NCBI GenBank assembly: GCA_019454875.1
Contig: JACFNL010000014.1
Location: 1-53,410 of the forward strand
DNA: 53,410 bases
Direction: 5' to 3'
Source: Candidatus Cloacimonadota bacterium
GTDB taxonomy: Bacteria > Muiribacteriota > UBA6191
Below the pieces are notes generated by a model, which worked only from the letters and a program-made list of their open reading frames with translations, made no database searches and was not told where the DNA came from. Positions 8,327-17,411 of the stretch are shown in pieces. Both the position numbers and the translations under genes were made by a program. Numbering within the stretch: the stretch's first letter is position 1; each line of letters begins with the position of its first letter.

Positions 8327-8981
8327 TTTCTGTATCCTTACTCAGATTGGTAAATGTAAGAGCCATACCCTGTACTTTTGGTTCTCTGCTACCCAGTTCC
8401 TTGAGCACTACGACCTTACAGGGAATGATGGTTTCAATTTTTATATTATTATCATTGATATACAAAAAAAGATAGATATCACTATTTCGGAAATATACTT
8501 TGCCCTTGGTAAGCATAAACCCGCCACCCCGTGATATATCAGCAAGCACTCCCTGATGCATATTGTCTTCAGGAATACAGTGATTCTCATTTAAAGCATC
8601 GGAATAGTATGTCTTTAAAGCACACTTAACCCTCACATCCTGTCTCAACTGTTTTTTGGCAAAATCATCAGGCCACTGGCAGATGAGAATACTTGGATGC
8701 TGGGGATTGTCCGAAATGTTCATTCTGCGAACCTTGCAGTAAAACATGATCTGCTGACCTGTAGTCAGTGTGCCCGCCACATCCAAAATATCATGAACAT
8801 TCACATCAGGTACCATGCCATGTACCCGTCCCATGGTGAATTCCAGGGTCACATCATCAATGTGCTTCAGTTTGCTTGGAAATGAAACATCATCTCGGCC
8901 TTTAACAGAAATCTTTGCTGATTCCAGCTTGGCCTTGCAGAGTTTAAAAAACTCATCTTTTTTCTTTTCATTCATGGGCAT
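8259..8981 (-). CDS. PilZ-domain c-di-GMP receptor, YcgR-like
   Basis: A 240-aa cytoplasmic protein. The N-terminal half (to about 115) is a YcgR-like beta domain. The PilZ domain follows with the two c-di-GMP signatures: RQDVR (RxxxR) near residue 128 and DISRGGG (D/NxSxxG) near 160. Start ATG 8979-8981 has GGAGG five bases upstream; a second Met follows two codons later. In other bacteria such proteins brake or redirect the flagellar motor; the hook gene 650 bases away fits this but does not prove it. It is divergent from the c-di-AMP cyclase gene. Confidence 0.85.
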   Translation of the reverse strand: MPMNEKKKDEFFKLCKAKLESAKISVKGRDDVSFPSKLKHIDDVTLEFTMGRVHGMVPDVNVHDILDVAGTLTTGQQIMFYCKVRRMNISDNPQHPSILICQWPDDFAKKQLRQDVRVKCALKTYYSDALNENHCIPEDNMHQGVLADISRGGGFMLTKGKVYFRNSDIYLFLYINDNNIKIETIIPCKVVVLKELGSREPKVQGMALTFTNLSKDTENALVDWLFAQQRIQAANQRHTR

Positions 8982-9069
8982 AACAGCCTCCGAATCAGGT
9001 CTTAAGACACCCTGGTTGCACCTTAGACATATCTATACTACCATAACTGTCGGATCAGGAGCGTCGAGC

Positions 9070-9990
9070 ATGAATATCAGCGGTAATCTAGCCAGTAAAT
9101 TCCGAAGAAAACAGATGAATCAGGTGTTTTTACAAAGTGCCATGCAAATCAGCGCGGAAATGAAACCTGATTCCGTAGTTCTATGTACCAATTCAGTACT
9201 TGATGAGACCCTTCTTACAGAATTGAAGGAAAAACACCGCCTGATTATGGTGACTAACGATGCCAATCGCTGTCTGCAACTTCTGGATTCCGGCATTGCC
9301 ATCGAACATTATTCCAAAAAATCAGATGTACAGGAAGATCTGGTACGCGACATTGTGTTTATGCTCTTAAACAGTAAGCAGATTACAGAATCAAGCACCA
9401 TCCTGTTTTTATACAGTAAAAATGACTGGGACTGTTTTTCTCAAATCCTATACCTTGAACTCGGAAACATTGCTGAAGCGAACTACCTCAAATCTTTATC
9501 TTCCCTGACACATATCGCTCCCTTGCAGATTTTGGAAACCGTGATTGAAATTGCCCTGGAGTTATGCCGAGAAGGTCGGGAGGGTAAACCCATCGGAACT
9601 ATTTTAGTGGTTGGAGATCACAAAAAAGTTTTGCAGAGCAGTCGCTCCCTGGTGTTTAACCCCTTTAAGGGATATACCATCCGCGAGAGGGACATCTTAA
9701 AGCAGGAAGTTAGGGACAGTGTGAAAGAAATGGCAAAAATTGATGGGGCACTAGTCATTTCAGATCGGGGCATTGTGCAGGCCGGTGGACAGTATCTGGA
9801 CTTTCGAGCTACAGATATTCAAGTTGGCCCTGGACTTGGCTCAAGACATACAGCAGCAGCCGCTGTTTCCAGGGGAACCACCTGCATGGCAGTGGCAATT
9901 TCTGAATCAACCGGGGTTGTACGGGCCTTTGTGAATGGGGAAGTATTTTTACAGATAAATCCTCGGCAAAACTCCCCCATCAAACTGTAA
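9070..9990 (+). CDS. Diadenylate cyclase, DacZ-like (DisA_N domain)
   Basis: Predicted to condense two ATP into c-di-AMP. The 306-aa soluble protein starts at ATG 9070, eight bases after AGGAG. The C-terminal DAC domain (about 175-300) has DGALVISDRGIV near 225, GLGSRH near 255-260 followed by TAAAAVS, and a final VVRAFVNGEVF. The usual RHR triplet is RHT, with an A-rich continuation as in archaeal-type DacZ. The N-terminal 160 residues are a separate alpha/beta domain and not the membrane helices of CdaA or the DNA-binding part of DisA; DacZ proteins also have an extra N-terminal domain. It ends exactly where the convergent fapA-like gene ends. Confidence 0.8.
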   Translation: MNISGNLASKFRRKQMNQVFLQSAMQISAEMKPDSVVLCTNSVLDETLLTELKEKHRLIMVTNDANRCLQLLDSGIAIEHYSKKSDVQEDLVRDIVFMLLNSKQITESSTILFLYSKNDWDCFSQILYLELGNIAEANYLKSLSSLTHIAPLQILETVIEIALELCREGREGKPIGTILVVGDHKKVLQSSRSLVFNPFKGYTIRERDILKQEVRDSVKEMAKIDGALVISDRGIVQAGGQYLDFRATDIQVGPGLGSRHTAAAAVSRGTTCMAVAISESTGVVRAFVNGEVFLQINPRQNSPIKL

Positions 9991-12120
9991 CTACTTTGTA
10001 GTAATCACCTTTTTCACGGAAATTTTTCCATCATAAGCCCCAAGGCGAACCTCTCCCAAGGCTTTATCCTCGTAAAAAGAACAGAATGTGTGAGTCTTGA
10101 TGGTTTTAAGCTGGGTATTCCCCACCACTATCTTAAGATTGCTGTTAGCAATGTTTCTGACATTAACCTTGGCCAGACAATTGCGATTCAAAGCCTCAAC
10201 CACCGATTCCTTAATCTTTTCATTCTCCGAAATTCTTTTCTTTAAATCCTCTATGGACTGCTTTAGCTGTTGAATAGCCACCCTCTGCTTCGGATTTAAC
10301 TTCGGATCGTTTTCATCCATGCCAGAAAACACGGTCTGGGACTGGGTCAATGATTTTATCTGAGCATTCTGCTTTTCCAGAAGTTCCGTAACCTCCACAA
10401 GCTTTTTTCGCATCAGAAACTGTTCCCCGACCATTACCGTGGTGTTAACTCCCATATCCGAACCCAGATTCAGACAATCTATCCCATTGGTGGCAGATAC
10501 TTCTCCCCCCACGATGGAACCCTTATGTTTGGATACAGTGACTTTGCCTGAACTGGTGACCCGTGAGTTCATGATGGTATCTTCTACAAAAACATTGCCT
10601 TCGGCAGTTACATCAGCAGCAGACAAAAATTTGGCATAAAAATCCTGACCGGCCTGAATATAACCTTTGTCATTGGCGACCACCCCTTTCTGGATGGCCA
10701 CGGTTCCACCTGCCTTGATTGTGGCGGCTTCCACCAATCCCTTGATCCTCACATCCCCTTCGGCAATGACGGTAAAGCCTGAAGTGACATTTCCACCTAT
10801 CAGTACAGAACCAACAAACTGCACATTGCCTGTGCTCAAATCCACATCTTCTGGTACCACAAAAATGGGCAGTACAGAAATTTTGCTGGCCTTAACTATT
10901 AACTGACCATCAATTTCCGCATAGAATCGGCGAGTTTCTTCATCATAACGACAACCCTTGCCCGGGGATGCCTTGATTGCCTTTCCAGATTTGCCTCTTA
11001 ACCTGGCTCCATATACATTAAAGCCGTCTGTAGCGGGGGTCGGATCAGTCACTTCGGCCAAAAGCTCATTGGCTCTCACACTAGGTATCTCAAACAGCTG
11101 TTTGTAATCCACTTTACCGTCTTCATCTTCAGCAAGATGTTTTTCAAGACCAGTCTGAACAAAAAAGCGAATTTTTCCATTTTCCCCGTCTATGGAGGGG
11201 GTTCCCTTGGCAATAACCTCCCCAAGACACGGTTTACCGGTTCCATTTACTGTATCTACAAGCTCCTTGAGCCGGGCACTGTCTAAACCGTAAACAATTT
11301 TTTTGCGATTCAACTCTTCTTCAATTTCCTTCAGATCATGATACTTTTCTTCCAAGGGATAAAGGATCAGACGAACCATGGTTGCATCCCGGTTCAGAAC
11401 AATCCTCATAGCCGGATCCTTGGGATCTCGCACTGCTGGCAGATTTAAAAGATCCATCTCAGGGCCAGGTCCGTCAGGGTTGGACTCGGATCTCATCTCG
11501 GAAACTACAACCGGGCCAGGATTGGAAGGCGGGTCTGGCAAAGGGTCCTGTAAAAATCTTCCCAGCTGGTTTTGAATTTTAGCTGCCTCTTCCTGGGCTC
11601 TTTCCCTGGCCGTTCTTACATGAATCTTTTGAGTCAAAGAAGTGTTCACGGTATCATTCAGAGTTCCGGCAGCCATCATTTCCGAAGCCAGCTCCCCAAC
11701 AGATGCCAACAGTGCCTCCTGAACCTGATTGGCAAAATCTGCGTCCCCCAAAGCCAGTGCCAACACGGTCATAAACTCGTCTTCAGTCCAGGGTTTTGAA
11801 AGTGGTTTGATGCCTGGAAAAGCCGCAAGTTTTGGCAATGCCTCCAATACTCCTTGACGGGGTCCATGAACTACAAATCTGGTTCGGGGACGAAATCGAT
11901 GCACTAATCCCAAAAATTCCAGCAGATCCCGTTTTGTTGGGGCAAGATCGCAGACAAAAACCTGAAATCCCCGTCCTGCTATCTCTTTAAGAACTTCCTC
12001 TGGGGTTTTCACTCGAGTAAGAACCACACCAAGCTCAGATAACCGCTGATTGAGTGAGGCTAGAACCCCTGCATTAAGCTCAGAATCCAGAATCAATACA
12101 TGGATTGCCTTCTTCTCCAT
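9991..12120 (-). CDS. FapA-family (DUF342) polymer-like repeat protein with receiver-like N-terminus
   Basis: A 709-aa protein. Residues 1-125 look like a response-regulator receiver fold (VLILDSELNAG, VFVCDLAP, then KPWTEDEF), though the acidic pocket and phospho-site pattern are altered. DUF342/FapA follows: an N-terminal alpha/beta part and then beta-helix repeats with regularly spaced Gly (GSVLIGGNVTSG, AEGDVRIKGLVEAA, AGGTVAIQKGVVAN). A coiled coil at about 570-640 and a small C-terminal domain end it. FapA proteins are common in spirochaetes and Firmicutes and are poorly understood. Last gene of the 13-kb minus-strand run, five bases after the carboxylase gene. Confidence 0.8.
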   Translation of the reverse strand: MEKKAIHVLILDSELNAGVLASLNQRLSELGVVLTRVKTPEEVLKEIAGRGFQVFVCDLAPTKRDLLEFLGLVHRFRPRTRFVVHGPRQGVLEALPKLAAFPGIKPLSKPWTEDEFMTVLALALGDADFANQVQEALLASVGELASEMMAAGTLNDTVNTSLTQKIHVRTARERAQEEAAKIQNQLGRFLQDPLPDPPSNPGPVVVSEMRSESNPDGPGPEMDLLNLPAVRDPKDPAMRIVLNRDATMVRLILYPLEEKYHDLKEIEEELNRKKIVYGLDSARLKELVDTVNGTGKPCLGEVIAKGTPSIDGENGKIRFFVQTGLEKHLAEDEDGKVDYKQLFEIPSVRANELLAEVTDPTPATDGFNVYGARLRGKSGKAIKASPGKGCRYDEETRRFYAEIDGQLIVKASKISVLPIFVVPEDVDLSTGNVQFVGSVLIGGNVTSGFTVIAEGDVRIKGLVEAATIKAGGTVAIQKGVVANDKGYIQAGQDFYAKFLSAADVTAEGNVFVEDTIMNSRVTSSGKVTVSKHKGSIVGGEVSATNGIDCLNLGSDMGVNTTVMVGEQFLMRKKLVEVTELLEKQNAQIKSLTQSQTVFSGMDENDPKLNPKQRVAIQQLKQSIEDLKKRISENEKIKESVVEALNRNCLAKVNVRNIANSNLKIVVGNTQLKTIKTHTFCSFYEDKALGEVRLGAYDGKISVKKVITTK

Positions 12121-12125
12121 ATTCC

Positions 12126-14090
12126 TTAGTTTTCCCGGGGCTTAAGCTCCAATAAAAAATCTCCCTTGCCCACGGTACTGCCGAGGAGACTATCAGATAA
12201 TCCGACCACTGTTGCATCCACAGGAGAGCGAATTTCGTTCTCCATTTTCATGGCTTCCAGAATCAGTAAAAGCTGCCCCTTGGCAACAGCCATGCCATCC
12301 TTGACTTCTACCTTCAAAATCTTGCCGTTGATGGGAGATACAATTGCCCCTCCCGCCGACTGCGATGCCTTTTTCATAAGATTTAATGGCACAGATCCTG
12401 GTCGCATTAGCTTCACATTAATTCTAGTTGATTCCAATTCTACTACGAGATGTTCATCCAAGAAAGCGAAACTGTTTCCTCGCCAACACATTTTAGGAGA
12501 AATCACCTGAACTTGACCCGATTCCAGATAAAAAACATCCATTAAATGATTCTGGTTATCGATAAGAATCTCAACCTGACACCCGCCCTTTTCCATTTTG
12601 CGTCTTGCAGAAAAGTGCAGCCAATCCTCGCCCAGTCTGGCATACAAGGGATAGCGTTCCTGAATATCCCCCCAGTTTTTTTCCTGAGCAATGGCCACTG
12701 CCAAAGCCGCAATTTTAAACTGCTGATGAATTTTTAAAAGTTCAGACTTCAGGGAAGACAGATTGTTACCAATCCAGGCGGTTGTAATACTTCCCCCCAA
12801 AAAATCTGGGTGCTTCAGAAGCATTCTGTGAAACAGTACATTGTGGGGAAATCCATGGATACAAAGTTCACTCAGTGCCTTATCCATAGCCACAATACTT
12901 GCCTCCCGCGTCCCCCGGCAAACTGTGATCTTGGCAATCATCGGGTCATAGTGCATGGGGATTTCAAACCCAGTCACTGCAAAATCATCAATTCTCAAAT
13001 CCAGACCTGTGGGGGCTTTGTATTCCAGAAGTTTACCTGGGGAGGGAACAAAATCTGCCAGACAGTCCTCAGCACAAATTCGGCATTCAATGGCATGTCC
13101 TGTCTGTTTAATCTGCTCCTGCTTCAAAACCAGTGGCTCACCATAAGCAACTCTGATTTGCATCTCCACCAAATCAACCCCGTAGGTCATTTCGGTTACG
13201 GAATGTTCTACCTGCAACCGCGTATTCATTTCCAAAAATGCATATTTGCCATCTTCAGATTTAAGAAACTCAAATGTACCCAAAGAATCGTAGCCCGTTT
13301 CTTTGACAACTCTGACCAGTAGTGGCAACAACTCTTTTAATTCCTCTTCACTGACATTAGGAGAGGGAGTCTCCTCAATCAGCTTCTGATGCCTTCTTTG
13401 TGCAGAACACTCCCTGTGTCCAAAATGCAGGGCGTTTCCGTGTTTGTCCCCAAGTACCTGAAACTCAATATGATGGGCAACTTCCAGATATTTTTCGATA
13501 AACACTCTCGGATCCCCAAAAGAATTCATAGCTTCTCGGGAACACTGTTCAAAAGCCTGTAAAAGTTCCGATTCGCCTCGGACAATTCTCATTCCCTTGC
13601 CACCGCCACCACCGGAAGCCTTTAGCAGGACAGGAAACCCATATTCTTTAGCAAGGGCCAGAATTTCCGAAGGCTCGGCAATAGGACGATTCAAGCCAGG
13701 AGCTACGGGAACCCCTCGCTGAACCATTTCAGTACGAGCTGAGATTTTGCTGCCAAAAAGACGCATCACCTGAGGATTTGGGCCTATAAACACAAGCCCG
13801 GACTGAATCACCTTCTCGGCAAAATCTGCGTTTTCAGCCAAAAAACCATAACCCGGATGAATTGCATCACATCCACTGTTTCTGGCTGTTTCCAAAATTA
13901 GATCCTGATTAAGGTAGCTCTGTGAAGACGGTCCCTCTCCGATCCAGTAGGCTTCCGAAGCCTCAGTTACATGACGACTTCCTCTGTCAGCACTGGAATA
14001 AACCATTACACAGGGGATACCCATCTTATCCAATGATCTTTTAACTCTAAGTGCAACCTCTCCACGATTGGCTATCAGTACCTTATGCAT
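12126..14090 (-). CDS. pccA: Biotin carboxylase with fused biotin carboxyl carrier domain (propionyl/acyl-CoA carboxylase alpha)
   Basis: Carboxylates its own biotin with bicarbonate and ATP. The 654-aa protein starts at ATG 14088-14090 with AAAGGA six bases upstream, giving MHKVLIANRGE. Visible are GYGFLAENADFA, the ATP-grasp loop KASGGGGGKGMRIV near 160, EFLKSEDGKYAFLEMN, and the C-terminal biotinyl motif LILEAMKMENE about 35 residues from the end. Domain order is biotin carboxylase, linker, BCCP, as in PccA, MccA and AccA3-type subunits; the acyl specificity lies in the partner at 14102-15637. The biotin ligase for it is at 2164-2703. Confidence 0.9.
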   Translation of the reverse strand: MHKVLIANRGEVALRVKRSLDKMGIPCVMVYSSADRGSRHVTEASEAYWIGEGPSSQSYLNQDLILETARNSGCDAIHPGYGFLAENADFAEKVIQSGLVFIGPNPQVMRLFGSKISARTEMVQRGVPVAPGLNRPIAEPSEILALAKEYGFPVLLKASGGGGGKGMRIVRGESELLQAFEQCSREAMNSFGDPRVFIEKYLEVAHHIEFQVLGDKHGNALHFGHRECSAQRRHQKLIEETPSPNVSEEELKELLPLLVRVVKETGYDSLGTFEFLKSEDGKYAFLEMNTRLQVEHSVTEMTYGVDLVEMQIRVAYGEPLVLKQEQIKQTGHAIECRICAEDCLADFVPSPGKLLEYKAPTGLDLRIDDFAVTGFEIPMHYDPMIAKITVCRGTREASIVAMDKALSELCIHGFPHNVLFHRMLLKHPDFLGGSITTAWIGNNLSSLKSELLKIHQQFKIAALAVAIAQEKNWGDIQERYPLYARLGEDWLHFSARRKMEKGGCQVEILIDNQNHLMDVFYLESGQVQVISPKMCWRGNSFAFLDEHLVVELESTRINVKLMRPGSVPLNLMKKASQSAGGAIVSPINGKILKVEVKDGMAVAKGQLLLILEAMKMENEIRSPVDATVVGLSDSLLGSTVGKGDFLLELKPREN

Positions 14091-14101
14091 CAGGTATCCT
14101 T

Positions 14102-15637
14102 TCAAAGCGGAATATTTCCATGTTTTCTGGCTCTGCGCGGTTTATCCTTGGTAACCAGCATATCAAGTCCTGATATAAGACGGTTTCTGGTATCAGCCGG
14201 ATCAATCACTTCATCAAGGTATCCCCGGGAAGCCGCAATATACGGATTGGCAAATGCCTCTTCATACTCACGAATCAAGCGATCCTTACTGTTTGGTTCA
14301 GCCTTGATCCTGTCCCTGTAAAGAATATTTACTGCACCCTTAGCCCCCATTACGGCGATTTCGGCATTGGGATATGCCAGATTTAAATCAGCCCGGATAT
14401 GCTTGGATGCCATCACATCATAAGCTCCCCCGTATGCCTTACGGGTAATCAGAGTCAATTTGGGCACAGTGGCCTCGCAGTAGGCATAAAGTAATTTGGC
14501 TCCATTTTTTATGATCCCCCCATATTCCTGTTGTACTCCAGGCAAAAACCCGGGGACATCCACAAATGTGACCAGAGGGATGTTAAATGCATCACAAAAC
14601 CGTACAAATCTTGCCCCCTTGTTGGAGCTGTTAATATCCAGTACCCCAGCAAGATATGCCGGATTGTTGGCAATAATACCCACGCTATGCCCACCGATAC
14701 GCGAAAATCCAGTCACGATATTGTTAGCATAATCTGGCATAACCTCAAGTATTTCTTCTTCATCCACTACCTGCCGTATCAGTTCCAGCATATCGTAAGG
14801 TTTATTCTGATTTTCGGGGATCAGATGCCTTAATCTTTCGGTTTTCCTTGGCAACACATCAGACCCACTGATTTTAGGAACCTTCTCCCGATTATTCTGG
14901 GGAAGATAACTTAAAAGTACTTTTGTATGAGCAATAGCAAACATCTCGTTTTCATGCCGAAAATGAGCAACACCGGAAACCTCATTGTGAACGGCTGCCC
15001 CCCCAAGGGACTGCAAATCCACCACTTCATTGGTAACCTCACGAATCACATCAGGCCCCGTAACAAACATATAGGAAGTAGAATTTACCATACCAATAAA
15101 ATCTGTTATGGCCGGGGAATATACAGCCCCTCCAGCACAAGGGCCCATGATCAGGGAAATCTGGGGAATTACACCACTGGCTTCCGTGTTTCTAAAAAAA
15201 ATTTCAGCGTAACCACCTAAGGAATCAACACCTTCCTGAATTCTTGCTCCACCGGAATCATTAAAGCCAACCACCGGTGCCCCTACATCCATGGCCATAT
15301 CCATTATCTTGCAGATTTTGCGGGCATGAGCCAAAGACAAAGAACCACCAAACACGGTAAAGTCCTGAGAAAATGCAAACACCTTTCGTCCATTCACCAG
15401 GCCCCAGCCTGTAACCACCCCATCCCCTGTTATCTTCTTGTCCTGCATGCCAAAGTCACTGCAGGTATGGGTCACTAGTCTGTCCAGTTCTACAAAGGTA
15501 TCAGGATCAAAAAGAAGCTCCAGCCTCTGTCTGGCCAGAAAACGCCCACCCTCACAATGCTTTTTTTGTCTTGCCTCTCCACCGCCAGCCAGGGATTGAC
15601 GATTTTTCTCAGCCAGTTCCAAGAGTTTTTCCTTCAT
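14102..15637 (-). CDS. pccB: Propionyl-CoA carboxylase beta (carboxyltransferase) subunit
   Basis: Moves carboxyl from biotin to an acyl-CoA, most likely propionyl-CoA giving methylmalonyl-CoA. At 511 aa it has the full tandem crotonase-fold carboxyltransferase: FNDSGGARIQEGVDSLGGYAEIF, MGPCAGGAVYSPA, MFVTGPDVI, and in the C-terminal half VDVPGFLPGVQQE and RKAYGGAYDVMASKHI. These match PccB and the related MmdA; the adjacent PccA-type subunit favours a carboxylase over a decarboxylase. AAGGA sits six bases before the ATG. Eleven bases separate it from pccA. Confidence 0.88.
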   Translation of the reverse strand: MKEKLLELAEKNRQSLAGGGEARQKKHCEGGRFLARQRLELLFDPDTFVELDRLVTHTCSDFGMQDKKITGDGVVTGWGLVNGRKVFAFSQDFTVFGGSLSLAHARKICKIMDMAMDVGAPVVGFNDSGGARIQEGVDSLGGYAEIFFRNTEASGVIPQISLIMGPCAGGAVYSPAITDFIGMVNSTSYMFVTGPDVIREVTNEVVDLQSLGGAAVHNEVSGVAHFRHENEMFAIAHTKVLLSYLPQNNREKVPKISGSDVLPRKTERLRHLIPENQNKPYDMLELIRQVVDEEEILEVMPDYANNIVTGFSRIGGHSVGIIANNPAYLAGVLDINSSNKGARFVRFCDAFNIPLVTFVDVPGFLPGVQQEYGGIIKNGAKLLYAYCEATVPKLTLITRKAYGGAYDVMASKHIRADLNLAYPNAEIAVMGAKGAVNILYRDRIKAEPNSKDRLIREYEEAFANPYIAASRGYLDEVIDPADTRNRLISGLDMLVTKDKPRRARKHGNIPL

Positions 15638-15645
15638 ATAATTCC

Positions 15646-17196
15646 TTACAGGAGCTTCTTCAGATCGCGTTTATCAATCAAAACCATCTGATGTTTGCGC
15701 CCCAGATCCACTGCATCCTCAGTAAAACTGCCACAATTGATATAAGTCACCTTTTTGCACTCAAGCTCATCACCCTTATCTAAAACATCTGCCACACCCA
15801 TAGCCCCGACGACCGATGTAGGCTTGAAAAAATAGAGAAGGCTGCGCATTTCACTTCTGTCAATGCCGACAAAAAACACTTCGTATTTGCTGGTAGCCAG
15901 ATTTTTATTCACCATTACACCTAGCTTTTCCGCAATTTTTCCAGCAGTCTTCAAAAAAGTATCATAACTGGAATTAGACAAATCCATGGGAGTTGCAGGA
16001 GCGGAGGGGTCATAGGAAATGGACTCCTGGGTCTCCAGGATTTTAACAAACATTTTTTGGGCATTATCCTCCATCTGTTCCACCGAATAAAGTGGCAGAT
16101 TTTTTGGCTGATATACATCAAGCCTGAGGGGCCTTAGGATCTCATGTTTGTAATGTCCGTCCCGCATCACCTTCTGGTATTTCTCAATGATCAATCCATG
16201 CTCTTCTTTAATCAGCATTTCTTTGGAAACCATCTTCAACAACTGATCAGCACCCTTGTAATATGCATCAAGACGGCACAGATCCCTCAAAACCATTTTA
16301 GCATCATTAAACTGACGATTGAGGATATACACCCCACCCAGGTGAAACAGAAATTCCTTTCTGACTTCAGGGGGCAAGTCCTTTAAGTGGGTACCACGAC
16401 TGAAAATCTGACTGGCCTTGACCAGATCTTCCTGGGTCGGGTTGTCCTTCATTAAAATTTCATATCCCTTAAACAAAAGAACATCCTTCAAAAATGGGGG
16501 GTTTTTTAGTTCCAGAAGATGTCCAAAATGCATACTGGCCTCAGGTAGTTTTTCCATGTCAAAACTGAGTTTTCCCATTAAAAACAGGGCCTGAGAGTCG
16601 TACTCCCGATCGGCTGATAATTCTGTCAGACTTTTGACAGCCTCCCGGTATTCCTTCATGGAAATCAAACTTAAAGAACGGTAGAATTTTACCCTGGGCT
16701 GATTTGGGTCAAGATTCAGGGACTCATCAAAATAATTGACAGCCTCACCATAACGCTTGTGCATCATGTACATTTCGCCCAGGAAATAATAAAGAGGCGC
16801 AGAAACATAGTTCATACGAAACAATAAAAGAAATATCAGCCAGGCATCCTGATACTTGCCCTGGCTGTAAAGAATCTCCGCAATCCTGTAATTGGTCTGC
16901 ATGGCGTACTTGTCAAACTGATTGTGGTAGCTCGCTACAGCTGCCTTCAGATAAGCAAGACACTTATCCGTAACCCCCATGGTCTCGTACAAATCCGCCA
17001 GTTTCATGTGAGCGGCCGTATATAAATTGTCTGCTTCCACAGCCTTCAAAAAGTGCTGTTCTGCATCATGGAAATTGTTCTGAGCCAGGTATTCCATACC
17101 CTTTTTATAATGGGTAGCAGCCGGATTGACACTCCCCATGGCATAAATCAGAACTCCCATTGCCGATATGAGCAAACCCCAGGCAATCACACTCAT
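15646..17196 (-). CDS. Membrane-anchored TPR protein with C-terminal Mrr/restriction-endonuclease-like domain
   Basis: A 516-aa protein: one N-terminal membrane helix (about 3-22), several tetratricopeptide-type helical repeats from 28 to about 320 (for example YLAQNNFHDAEQHFLKAV, YFDESLNLDPNQPR), and a C-terminal domain from about 400. The final segment (VTYINCGSFTEDAVDLGRK, MVLIDKRDLKKLL) follows the end of Mrr_cat-type domains. The core QxK is not intact: the corresponding stretch reads LLYFFKP. So it has the fold but possibly no nuclease activity. Its start overlaps xseB by ATGA. A cytoplasmic DNA- or protein-linked role is inference. Confidence 0.6.
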   Translation of the reverse strand: MSVIAWGLLISAMGVLIYAMGSVNPAATHYKKGMEYLAQNNFHDAEQHFLKAVEADNLYTAAHMKLADLYETMGVTDKCLAYLKAAVASYHNQFDKYAMQTNYRIAEILYSQGKYQDAWLIFLLLFRMNYVSAPLYYFLGEMYMMHKRYGEAVNYFDESLNLDPNQPRVKFYRSLSLISMKEYREAVKSLTELSADREYDSQALFLMGKLSFDMEKLPEASMHFGHLLELKNPPFLKDVLLFKGYEILMKDNPTQEDLVKASQIFSRGTHLKDLPPEVRKEFLFHLGGVYILNRQFNDAKMVLRDLCRLDAYYKGADQLLKMVSKEMLIKEEHGLIIEKYQKVMRDGHYKHEILRPLRLDVYQPKNLPLYSVEQMEDNAQKMFVKILETQESISYDPSAPATPMDLSNSSYDTFLKTAGKIAEKLGVMVNKNLATSKYEVFFVGIDRSEMRSLLYFFKPTSVVGAMGVADVLDKGDELECKKVTYINCGSFTEDAVDLGRKHQMVLIDKRDLKKLL

Positions 17197-17411
17197 TCTG
17201 TTTTGACCTCATCCTTCTGTTCCAATACCCTGACACGATTTTCGGCTTCCTGAAGCTGTTTCTGACACAGCTCAGAGAGAAGCTGGGCTCTTTCCATGGC
17301 TGCAATTGCATCTTTAAGGCGAATGGAACGATCATCTAACTTCTGCACAATCGTCTCAAGCTCCTTCAATGCGTCCTCAAATTCCATTTCATCCATTTGT
17401 TTCACCTTCAC
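17193..17411 (-). CDS. xseB: Exodeoxyribonuclease VII small subunit
   Basis: A 72-aa helical protein with the family start MEFEDALKELETIVQKLDD and a following amphipathic stretch that packs on XseA. It has the normal length and gene order: it follows xseA with a 23-base overlap and overlaps the TPR gene with ATGA. Starts at Met-1 or Met-6 are both possible. It binds the catalytic large subunit. Confidence 0.93.
   Translation of the reverse strand: MKVKQMDEMEFEDALKELETIVQKLDDRSIRLKDAIAAMERAQLLSELCQKQLQEAENRVRVLEQKDEVKTE

Noticed and set aside
9016..9039. Sigma-70 promoter for the diadenylate cyclase (TTGCAC and TATACT)
   Set aside because: The spacer is only 12 bases, too short for normal use.
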